A stretch of DNA of 16,245 nt, taken from Treponema sp. GTDB taxonomy: Bacteria; Spirochaetota; Spirochaetia; Treponematales; Breznakiellaceae. Below the pieces are notes generated by a model. It made no database searches, had not been told where the DNA came from, and was given only the letters and a program-made list of their open reading frames with translations. Numbering within the stretch: position 1 is the stretch's first letter; each line of letters starts with the position of its first letter. Position numbers and translations under genes: made by a program. Below are positions 6,021 to 12,313 of the stretch, one piece after another. The stretch covers positions 1-16,245 of the forward strand of contig JAIRLZ010000212.1 of NCBI GenBank assembly GCA_031259035.1, written 5' to 3'.

Positions 6021-8048
6021 ATGACAGATATAACGGAATACGACTGCTGGTTTCAAAAGCGCGGATCTCTGGAAGGCGCTGGAAACACAATCAGTTTTCT
6101 TGAAAATGTGGCGTACGAGGAAAAGGGGAAGATTGTAGAAAACGCGGCGGAGGAACTGCGGCTCGCTCTGTCCCACTGTTTCGGCGTCGCTCAAAAAAGC
6201 CGAAAAACGGATAAAAATGCGGACGAGAAGCGCATTTTGCTCGGAACCATCAAGCATCTTAACGCAAAATACGACTTTTCTCTTCCAAAACAGAATAGCG
6301 AGGGTTTTATCATCCGGTCTGTAGGTTCGAGGATAGTCATTGGAGGGGCTGACGAACAGGGCGTTCTCTACGGCGTATACCGGTTTGTCCGCTTGATTGC
6401 CCTGAACCAGTTTGTTTTCGGCGTTGACGTCGCGGACGCGCCGGTTTCAACACTGCGCATGATCAACCATTGGGACAACCTTGACGGCAGCGTAGAACGC
6501 GGGTATGCGGGACGATCTCTCTTTTTCAACGGCAATCGCGTCGAATTCGATCCTGTCCGCTTGAGGAATTACGCCCGGCTTTTGGCTTCTGTGGGCGTCA
6601 ACCGGATTTCAATCAACAATGTAAATGTGCGCGGCGCGGCGAAGGAATTGATCAGCGAGAAATTTTTGCCGAATATCGCGGAGATTGCGGATATTTTCAG
6701 GCCATTCGGCGTGCGGCTTATGCTCAGCATTAACTTCGGCGCTCCTCGCGCTGAAATAGGAACCGCGGATCCGCTTGACGCAGGGGTCGCCGCATGGTGG
6801 AAAAACAGGGCGGCTGTCATCTACTATTATATCCCGGATTTGGCGGGATTTCTGGTCAAAGCCGATTCCGAATACGAGTCCGGTCCCTTTCAGTATGGGA
6901 GAAACCACGCGGAAGGCGCGAATATGCTTGCGAAAGCGCTCGCGCCGCACAACGGAGAGGTCGTCTGGCGATGTTTTGTGTACAACTGCGTACAAGATTG
7001 GCGGGACGCCGCCATTGACCGCGCCCGCGCCGCTTTTGACAATTTCAAACCCCTTGACGGACAGTTTGATGATAACGTCATCCTGCAAATAAAGCATGGA
7101 CCCTACGATTTTCAGGTGCGGGAGCCTGTGTCCCCGCTGTTCGGCGCGCTTGAAAAGACCCGGTACGCCATGGAGCTGCAAATAACCCAGGAATATACGG
7201 GTCAACAAATAGATATATGCTTTCTGCCGTGGATGTGGAGCGATGTGATGAAATTCGACACTGGATACGGGGGCGCTGCGGAAAATGGAAGGATCCGCTC
7301 GCTTCTTGCAAGCGGACGCATTGGCGGGCTTGCCGCTGTGGGGAATACGGGGCTTGACGGCAACTGGACGGGGCATACTCTGGCTCAGGCGAATCTTTTT
7401 GGCTACGGACGCCTTGCGTGGAACCCGTCTCTATCCCCGCATGAAATCGCGGATGAGTGGAGCCGGCTGACGTTTCCTGGCGATGAGAGCGTCAGCCGGA
7501 GCGTCGCGAAAATCCTCCTTGATTCATACCCAACGTACCAGAAATACAACGCTCCTTTCGGCGTTTGCTTCATGGTGGAATCCGGCCATCATTACGGACC
7601 AAACATTGAGGCGTATGAATTCTCAAAATGGGGCACCTACCACCGGGCTGACTACAAGGCTATTGGCGTAGACAGAACCCCCGCAGGCTCTGGTTACACG
7701 GAGCAATACGCGCCTAAAAACGCCGCGATGTTCGCGGACCCGGCGGCGTGTCCCGAAGAACTTTTGCTTTTTTTCCACCGGATTCCCTATGATTATGTAA
7801 TGAAAAACGGGAAAACATTGCTCCAGAATATCTATGACACTCACTTTGAAGGGTATGATGAAGTGAAGATCATGCTTGACACCTGGGTTGGGTTGAAAGA
7901 CAAGCTCAATGACGCTGTTTTTGAGAGCGTGAAGGCGCGTATGGAGCGGCAGCTTGAAAACGCCCGCCAGTGGCGTGATGTCATCAACACGTATTTTTTC
8001 AGACACACCGGCATTGGAGACGAGAAAGGGAGGAAAATTTATCCGTGA
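6021..8048 (+). CDS. aguA: Alpha-glucuronidase, glycoside hydrolase family 67
   Basis: A 675-residue enzyme that removes (4-O-methyl)glucuronic acid from the non-reducing end of short aldouronic acids made from glucuronoxylan. Three parts follow GH67 order: N-terminal domain (about 1-130), central barrel (about 131-455) and C-terminal helical domain (about 456-675). Family signatures are plain: AGFLVKADSE (275-284), WRCFVYN (316-322), QIKHGPYDFQVREPVSPLFG (356-375) and ITQEYTGQQ (388-396). By family knowledge Glu284 is the general acid, and Asp363 and Glu391 are the paired base residues; all are present. There is no signal peptide, so it works in the cytosol on imported oligosaccharides. Start ATG 6021 follows AAAGGAG with 6-nt spacing; an in-frame ATG at 5985 has no such site. 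No xylanase, transporter or xylose gene is next to it. The stop overlaps the following GTG start by 4 nt. Confidence 0.95.
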   Translation: MTDITEYDCWFQKRGSLEGAGNTISFLENVAYEEKGKIVENAAEELRLALSHCFGVAQKSRKTDKNADEKRILLGTIKHLNAKYDFSLPKQNSEGFIIRSVGSRIVIGGADEQGVLYGVYRFVRLIALNQFVFGVDVADAPVSTLRMINHWDNLDGSVERGYAGRSLFFNGNRVEFDPVRLRNYARLLASVGVNRISINNVNVRGAAKELISEKFLPNIAEIADIFRPFGVRLMLSINFGAPRAEIGTADPLDAGVAAWWKNRAAVIYYYIPDLAGFLVKADSEYESGPFQYGRNHAEGANMLAKALAPHNGEVVWRCFVYNCVQDWRDAAIDRARAAFDNFKPLDGQFDDNVILQIKHGPYDFQVREPVSPLFGALEKTRYAMELQITQEYTGQQIDICFLPWMWSDVMKFDTGYGGAAENGRIRSLLASGRIGGLAAVGNTGLDGNWTGHTLAQANLFGYGRLAWNPSLSPHEIADEWSRLTFPGDESVSRSVAKILLDSYPTYQKYNAPFGVCFMVESGHHYGPNIEAYEFSKWGTYHRADYKAIGVDRTPAGSGYTEQYAPKNAAMFADPAACPEELLLFFHRIPYDYVMKNGKTLLQNIYDTHFEGYDEVKIMLDTWVGLKDKLNDAVFESVKARMERQLENARQWRDVINTYFFRHTGIGDEKGRKIYP

Positions 8049-10525
8049 ATTGCCGGCGCTATATTAATCCTCTTGATTTTGGGAAACAGCTTTTGGGCGT
8101 CGAGAAGCCCGTCCGCTATGTAGGAGGCGAATACGGCAGGCTTGCCCGAAAGAGCGCGGCTTTGCAAACGGTCATCGCCTTTCCCGATCTGTATGAAATC
8201 GGCATGTCCAACCAGGCGCTCCGCATCATATACAACCGCCTGAACAGCATTGACGATGTTTCCTGCGACCGCGCCTTTATGCCCGCGCCGGATTTCAGGG
8301 AGTTTCTCAAGCGCGGCGCGATTCCGCTGTACGGCTTGGACACCGGCGTCGCGTTGGGGGATGTTGACGTACTTATGTTTACGCTCGGGTATGAGCTTGG
8401 CATAACCAACGTACTTGCGATGCTTGAGCTTGCGGGCGTCCCGATCCACGCGGACGAACGAAAAAAAAACGACTCGGTTCCCATAGTCATTATGGGCGGT
8501 CCCTGCGTGTCAAACCCTTTGCCATACGCCCGTTTTATTGACGCTTTCTGGATCGGCGAGGCGGAAGCCGGTTTCTTTGAACTTATGGAGCGGCTTGCCG
8601 CGCTCAAAATGGCGGGAGCGGGAAAAGCGGCGGCGCTTGAATTGGCGGCTTCCCACCATTCGGTGTGGACTGGTGAAGACGGGCGCGCGCCGGCGCGCCG
8701 CGCTGTTGACGCCGGTTTTTCACGGAGAGAGGCGGGCGCCGCGGTTTTTCCCATTCCGAACATGAAAGTCGTTCAACATCATGGAGCGGTGGAGATCATG
8801 CGCGGCTGTCCAAACGGGTGCCGGTTCTGCCACGCGGGATATTGGTACAGGCCCATGCGGCAAAAACCGGCGGAAATTGTTGAGAAAGAAGCCGCCGCCT
8901 TTATCAAAGAGGGCGGGTACCATGAAATAAGCCTTTCTTCCCTTTCGTCAGGCGATTACAACGGGCTTGAGGCTCTTATTGACAGGCTCAACGCCGTTCA
9001 CGCTCGGGATCACATCTCGTTTCAGCTTCCGTCGCTGCGCGTATCGACATTTTCCTTGCCGCTTCTGGATAAAATCTCCACAGTGAGGAAGAGCGGACTC
9101 ACGTTTGCCATAGAAACGCCTGTAGATTCGTGGCAAATGATGATAAATAAAGATGTTTCACGGGAAAATGTCGTCAACATCCTCCTTGAGGCAAAGAAAA
9201 AGGGGTGGCGCGGCGCAAAATTTTACTTTATGATCGGGCTGCCGGTCAACATGGCGATGGAAGGCGGCGGAGAAGGGGCGCATTGCGCGGCGCATTGCGC
9301 TGATGAAGAAGTTGAAATAGTTGCTTTTACGCTTGAAGTCGCCCGTAGAACCAATATGCATTTTAATGTCAATGTTGGAACCTTCATTCCCAAACCGCAC
9401 ACCCCTTTTCAATGGGCGAAACAGCTTGATGAAGCGACAAGCCGCCGAAAGCTTGAATTTATACGGAACAAACTGCAACCATTGGGACATAAGGTCGGCG
9501 TACAGGATGCGTTCATTTCTGTACTAGAAGGGGTTTTGAGCCGGGGCGATGACCGGGTGGGGGAGGTTATTGAGGACGCTTTTAATAGGGGCTGCCTCCT
9601 TGATGCGTGGAGCGAATATCTCAATAAAGATGCGTGGCGCGCCACGCTTGAAGATCACAAAGCGCTCGTTGAGGAAATTTTCGAAGGAAAAGATGTCGGA
9701 GCCGAGCGGAGCGACGCGCTTCCGTGGCAAAACATCGGCGCGGGAATGGCAAAAGGCTATCTAAGCAGAGAAATGAGCCGTTCAAAAATGAGAGAATTTA
9801 CATCAATATGTATTGAAAAATGTAATTCATTGTGTGGAAATTGTAATAAAGAGCATGGTATAGTAAAAAATATAATACATGATGATAAATTACTTTATGA
9901 AAGCCAATCTGACGGGCGTCCGCAAAACAGCGCGCATGAGCGTCCTTCATGGCGGATTGTTTTCAGCTTTTCTAAAAAAGAAGAGGCTGTGTTCTATTCG
10001 CATCTGTCCCTCATGGAAATATTTTACATGGCGTTTTTGCGCGCGGGCATCCCCGTCCAATACTCACGGGGGTTTAATCCGCTGCCAAAACTGGAAATAG
10101 CCGCTCCATTGTCCATTGGCATCGCCGGAAACGGAGAAATCGCCTCAATTGACACGCGGGATTTTTTCGATTCTTCCATATTCGTCGATCACATGAATCG
10201 CAAACTCCCAAAAGGTCTCCGCATCGCGGACGCGATTGCCATTCTTATCCCGATTGGGGAGAAAAAACGCTCTTTATCCTCGTTGTTATGGGGTTATGAG
10301 TATAAAAACAACGAAGTCATTGATGTCGTACCGGCTTGCGATGAAAAAGAATACCGGCGGGGGCGGGTAGGGGAAGCGCCGGCATATGGCTTGGAGCGGC
10401 TGTCGGTGTTGGCAAAAGACATCTGCGGCGCGGAAACGGGCAAATGCTACTTTGAGGTATACAAGGCGTTGTACCCCGCCGCTTGCGGCACTGAAAGTGG
10501 CGTTGACAAGACCCCGCAACCATGA
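8045..10525 (+). CDS. Fused radical SAM protein (TIGR03960-type) and radical SAM-linked domain (TIGR03936/DUF2344-type)
   Basis: An 826-residue two-part protein of unknown reaction. Residues 1-250 hold the N-terminal region of the TIGR03960 group (FPDLYEIGMSNQALRI at 46-61, MGGPCVSNP at 150-158). The radical SAM cluster motif Cys255-x3-Cys259-x2-Cys262 (GCPNGCRFC) opens the barrel, with NVGTFIPKPHTPFQW near 440. A four-Cys group (589, 593, 597, 600; C-x3-C-x3-C-x2-C) closes this half and could bind a second metal site. From about 640 comes the linked domain (RIVFSFSKKEEAVFYSHL, YSRGFNPLPKLEIA, APLSIGIAGNGEIA). In many bacteria the halves are separate neighbours; here they are one gene. The start is GTG 8045 with GGGAGG upstream, inside the aguA stop. 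Oddities: a 12-bp in-frame duplication (AHCA-AHCA, 412-419), a strongly AT-rich stretch over codons ~581-618, and a C-terminus containing a palindrome repeat. Confidence 0.88.
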   Translation: MNCRRYINPLDFGKQLLGVEKPVRYVGGEYGRLARKSAALQTVIAFPDLYEIGMSNQALRIIYNRLNSIDDVSCDRAFMPAPDFREFLKRGAIPLYGLDTGVALGDVDVLMFTLGYELGITNVLAMLELAGVPIHADERKKNDSVPIVIMGGPCVSNPLPYARFIDAFWIGEAEAGFFELMERLAALKMAGAGKAAALELAASHHSVWTGEDGRAPARRAVDAGFSRREAGAAVFPIPNMKVVQHHGAVEIMRGCPNGCRFCHAGYWYRPMRQKPAEIVEKEAAAFIKEGGYHEISLSSLSSGDYNGLEALIDRLNAVHARDHISFQLPSLRVSTFSLPLLDKISTVRKSGLTFAIETPVDSWQMMINKDVSRENVVNILLEAKKKGWRGAKFYFMIGLPVNMAMEGGGEGAHCAAHCADEEVEIVAFTLEVARRTNMHFNVNVGTFIPKPHTPFQWAKQLDEATSRRKLEFIRNKLQPLGHKVGVQDAFISVLEGVLSRGDDRVGEVIEDAFNRGCLLDAWSEYLNKDAWRATLEDHKALVEEIFEGKDVGAERSDALPWQNIGAGMAKGYLSREMSRSKMREFTSICIEKCNSLCGNCNKEHGIVKNIIHDDKLLYESQSDGRPQNSAHERPSWRIVFSFSKKEEAVFYSHLSLMEIFYMAFLRAGIPVQYSRGFNPLPKLEIAAPLSIGIAGNGEIASIDTRDFFDSSIFVDHMNRKLPKGLRIADAIAILIPIGEKKRSLSSLLWGYEYKNNEVIDVVPACDEKEYRRGRVGEAPAYGLERLSVLAKDICGAETGKCYFEVYKALYPAACGTESGVDKTPQP
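9277..9300 (+). repeat. Perfect 12-bp tandem duplication inside the radical SAM gene
   Basis: GGCGCATTGCGC occurs twice head to tail (9277-9288, 9289-9300), giving the peptide repeat AHCA-AHCA at residues 412-419. It follows a Gly-rich EGGGEG stretch in a barrel loop after MIGLPVN. The frame is kept. Confidence 0.9.
10472..10489 (+). repeat. Partial copy of the TACCCCGCC palindrome family inside a coding end
   Basis: TACCCCGCCGCTTGCGGC matches the first 18 bases of the 10957-10976 copy exactly and lies within the last 18 codons of the radical SAM gene, where it encodes part of the tail LYPAACGTES. It lacks the last GGGG, so the palindrome is shorter here (GCCGCTTGCGGC core). Confidence 0.75.
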
Positions 10526-10718
10526 TAAACTGGCCTCATATGAAAGCGTATAGTAAAGAGAGCCAGAATGAAGCGCCCTCTGATTTTGCCAAACCCGCTC
10601 GGTTCTGGGGCGTGATGGGTTTGCGCGCGTTTTTTGTACGCTGTCCGTATACCGGCTTCATTGTTGGCTTTGAGCGAAGCGTCTGCGGCCGATTGTCTTG
10701 TCATACAGGAAAAAATTG

Positions 10719-10766
10719 ATGAAAGTAGACAGAATATACATTATCAATAGTAAAAGGTTGGGGTGA
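10719..10766 (+). pseudogene. Possible remnant of a family 25 glycosyltransferase start
   Basis: AGGA (10707-10710) is 8 bases before ATG 10719, followed by 15 codons (MKVDRIYIINSKRLG) and TGA. The peptide resembles the first strand of GT25/LOS glycosyltransferases, which typically start with a run like IYxINLKR. No continuation is seen in any frame. It is short enough for chance, so this is tentative. Confidence 0.22.
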
Positions 10767-10870
10767 GGTTGGCATTGGCATTTCGATATGTTTGGAACTT
10801 AGGGGAACTATTCTTGCGCCATAGACGTAGAACTTGCGGAGTTTTCTGTTTATTTCCATTGGGGGTTTAA

Positions 10871-10890
10871 TACCCCGCCCCTTGGGGCGG
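10871..10890. repeat. TACCCCGCC-type palindrome, copy 1
   Basis: TACCCCGCCCCTTGGGGCGG. CCGCCCC (10875-10881) pairs with GGGGCGG (10884-10890) over TT. It shares TACCCCGCCsCTTGsGGCGG with the copy at 10957-10976; the two differing bases are compensatory and keep pairing. Confidence 0.8.
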
Positions 10891-10903
10891 TTAGACCTGG
10901 GGG

Positions 10904-10926
10904 TGCGGGGGAATTGTTCCCCCGCA
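10904..10926. repeat. 10-bp GC-rich inverted repeat
   Basis: TGCGGGGGAA (10904-10913) is the exact reverse complement of 10917-10926, with a 3-nt loop. There is no T-tract after it on either strand, so it is a hairpin or cruciform, not a standard terminator. Confidence 0.75.
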
Positions 10927-10956
10927 TACGCAAAGATTTCAAGGAGAAATATTCAA

Positions 10957-10978
10957 TACCCCGCCGCTTGCGGCGGGG
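10957..10978. repeat. TACCCCGCC-type palindrome, copy 2
   Basis: CCCCGCCGC (10959-10967) pairs with GCGGCGGGG (10970-10978) over TT: a very stable 9-bp stem, followed by ATTATTTATTT. It could terminate transcription weakly as well as being a dispersed repeat. Confidence 0.8.
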
Positions 10979-11026
10979 ATTATTTATTTCTCTCACCATC
11001 AGATCGCGTCAGCCCAAAGTAATGCG

Positions 11027-11065
11027 CTTTTCCCAAAACTGTCGCTCCGCGCGTTTTGGGAAAGG
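11027..11065. repeat. Imperfect 13-bp inverted repeat
   Basis: CTTTTCCCAAAAC (11027-11039) pairs with GTTTTGGGAAAGG (11053-11065), with one G-T position, around a 13-nt GC-rich spacer. It lies immediately left of the 99-bp element. Confidence 0.65.
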
Positions 11066-11071
11066 CTTTAA

Positions 11072-11170
11072 GGAACTGTTCAGAAATAACATGACCGTTT
11101 GGTCATGTTATTTCCTAATTGCGCAAGCAATTAAAACAAAATGCCGCGCATTTTGTTTCTGAACAGTTCC
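11072..11170. mobile_element. 99-bp MITE-like element with cloverleaf folding
   Basis: Perfect 15-bp terminal inverted repeats, GGAACTGTTCAGAAA at 11072-11086 and its complement at 11156-11170, are flanked by TAA on both sides (11069-11071 and 11171-11173), as expected of a 3-bp target duplication. Inside are three perfect hairpins in a row: 11087-11096/11101-11110 (loop GTTT), 11116-11122/11127-11133 (loop GCAA, a GNRA tetraloop) and 11134-11143/11149-11158 (loop CCGCG). There is no coding capacity. A 3-bp TNA target is typical of some IS5-family groups, so an IS5-type transposase elsewhere could mobilise it (inference). Confidence 0.75.
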
Positions 11171-11442
11171 TAATTTTACCGGCGCGACGCGAGATGTGCG
11201 CTCCAGCGACGGACGCGGGTGATTTCCCCGCAGCATAGAAACGGCGCCCGGTATGCCGCCAATGGGCGCCGGGCGATGGTTTCGTTGTTTTTCAACCATT
11301 GAATTGATCGTATCCACCGCGGCGGCGGGACACACAACCACGCCTATTTACCGGAGCCGCTCCTCTCCGCCCCACCCTTTTGTTTTTGCGCGGCGATACG
11401 CTGTCTTTTTTATCTTTTCCGTCTTTTTTACAAAAATTACGC

Positions 11443-11470
11443 TTCACAAACTTGGAGAAATATGTATAAT
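11443..11470 (+). promoter_or_regulatory. Promoter of the ftsQ-ftsA unit
   Basis: TTCACA (11443-11448), a 16-bp spacer, then the perfect -10 TATAAT (11465-11470). Six bases later comes the ftsQ ATG at 11477, so the expected transcription start coincides with the start codon. The nearest GGAG is 19 bases from the ATG, too far for a Shine-Dalgarno. Confidence 0.65.
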
Positions 11471-11476
11471 TAAAGT

Positions 11477-12313
11477 ATGCTGAAAGAAGATTCGTTCGTG
11501 GACGACAGGATAGCTTTGCAATCACTCATAAGCAGGATACCGGCTCAAAAAAGAAAAGTGATTCTTGCGCTTTTGGCAATCGCTGGTTTTGTACTCATTG
11601 TCGCTTTTCTGGCGGGTGGCGTCGCCTATGGGGGAAGGTCTTTCATGCCTATTTCGCGCATTGACGTGACTGAAATCCTCAATATGGAGCGGGCCGACAT
11701 TTTGGCGAGAGCCGGAATTGAAAACCAGACGTACTGGACGATTAATAAAACACAAATTACAACGAATCTGCTTGGTATCGCGGCTATAAAAGATGCTGCT
11801 GTTGAGAAACATTTTCCCGACAGGCTTGTCATTACGCTTGAAGCGCGGAAACCCGCCGCTATAGTCATGTCGCGCGTCGGCGAGGCCGGGATTCTTCAAT
11901 ATGTCGATGAAACAGGCAAAGTGTTTGAGAAAGGCAGGAGCGTTTCTTCCGCCCATCTTCCGCTCATTACGGACGTCAATATGCAGAACCCCTATGCAGG
12001 CGCCCAATTCCATTCTTCTGTTACGTCCCTATTGAGAACACTATCGAACATCTCACCGGTCTTGCTCAGTCATATATCTGAAATCGAAATCAATTGGATA
12101 ACAACCGGAGGCCGGCTTGATTTATACGACCTGATCGTGTATCCTCGCTTGTCTTCCATCAGGGTTCGCATGAACGCGGATATTGATGACGCCTATATCC
12201 GCAGGATGTTGCTTGCCGTCAAAACGCTGGAGGAATACCCGCGGTATACCACGGATGAAATTGACTATCGCTCTAATGATCCGGTATTTATTCCCAAAGG
12301 AGGATCCCGCTAA
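11477..12313 (+). CDS. ftsQ: Cell division protein FtsQ (DivIB-type, POTRA domain)
   Basis: A 278-residue bitopic inner-membrane protein of the divisome, which in other bacteria joins FtsB and FtsL and links early and late division proteins. It has a basic cytoplasmic start (to about residue 27, AQKRK), one membrane helix (about 28-50, VILALLAIAGFVLIVAFLAGG), then a POTRA domain (about 57-128) with SRIDVTEI, an initial helix and the family-typical AAVEKHFPDRLVITLEARKPAA. An FtsQ domain follows with YVDETGKVFEKG and LPLITDVN. FtsQ is poorly conserved, so the call rests on this domain order and on lying directly before ftsA. The ATG at 11477 is the only sensible start. Its TAA shares one base with the ftsA ATG (TAATG), so the two are translationally coupled. 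Confidence 0.88.
   Translation: MLKEDSFVDDRIALQSLISRIPAQKRKVILALLAIAGFVLIVAFLAGGVAYGGRSFMPISRIDVTEILNMERADILARAGIENQTYWTINKTQITTNLLGIAAIKDAAVEKHFPDRLVITLEARKPAAIVMSRVGEAGILQYVDETGKVFEKGRSVSSAHLPLITDVNMQNPYAGAQFHSSVTSLLRTLSNISPVLLSHISEIEINWITTGGRLDLYDLIVYPRLSSIRVRMNADIDDAYIRRMLLAVKTLEEYPRYTTDEIDYRSNDPVFIPKGGSR

Larger units (their letters stand above)
10526..11476. other. Gene-poor, palindrome-rich interval upstream of ftsQ
   Basis: About 950 bp with no convincing intact gene on either strand: open frames are short and lack family resemblance. It holds at least five inverted repeats, one MITE-like element, a possible broken gene start (10719), and near the right edge the ftsQ promoter. The stretch 10767-10870 and the stretch 11172-11440 show nothing else I can name, apart from an 8-bp GC-rich inverted repeat at 11242-11271 and a minus-strand frame noted under findings. 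Confidence 0.7.

Noticed and set aside
6609..7376. 255-codon minus-strand open frame
   Set aside because: Entirely antisense to the well-supported aguA catalytic domain; a shadow of GC-rich codon structure.
8116..8763. 215-codon minus-strand open frame
   Set aside because: Antisense to the conserved N-terminal half of the radical SAM gene; serine/alanine-rich shadow with no motif.
10522..10719. 65-codon plus-strand frame whose ATG overlaps the radical SAM stop (ATGA)
   Set aside because: No ribosome site, no family resemblance, and codon use unlike the neighbours; the overlap is probably chance.
11072..11170. tRNA or riboswitch reading of the cloverleaf
   Set aside because: No CCA-end or T-loop sequence, loops do not match tRNA, and the perfect terminal repeats with flanking TAA favour a mobile element.
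10871..11170. CRISPR-like array
   Set aside because: The repeats are unlike one another apart from one palindrome family, spacing is irregular, and there are no cas genes.
11253..11483. 76-codon plus-strand frame before ftsQ
   Set aside because: Low-complexity, runs through the ftsQ promoter, no ribosome site or family match.
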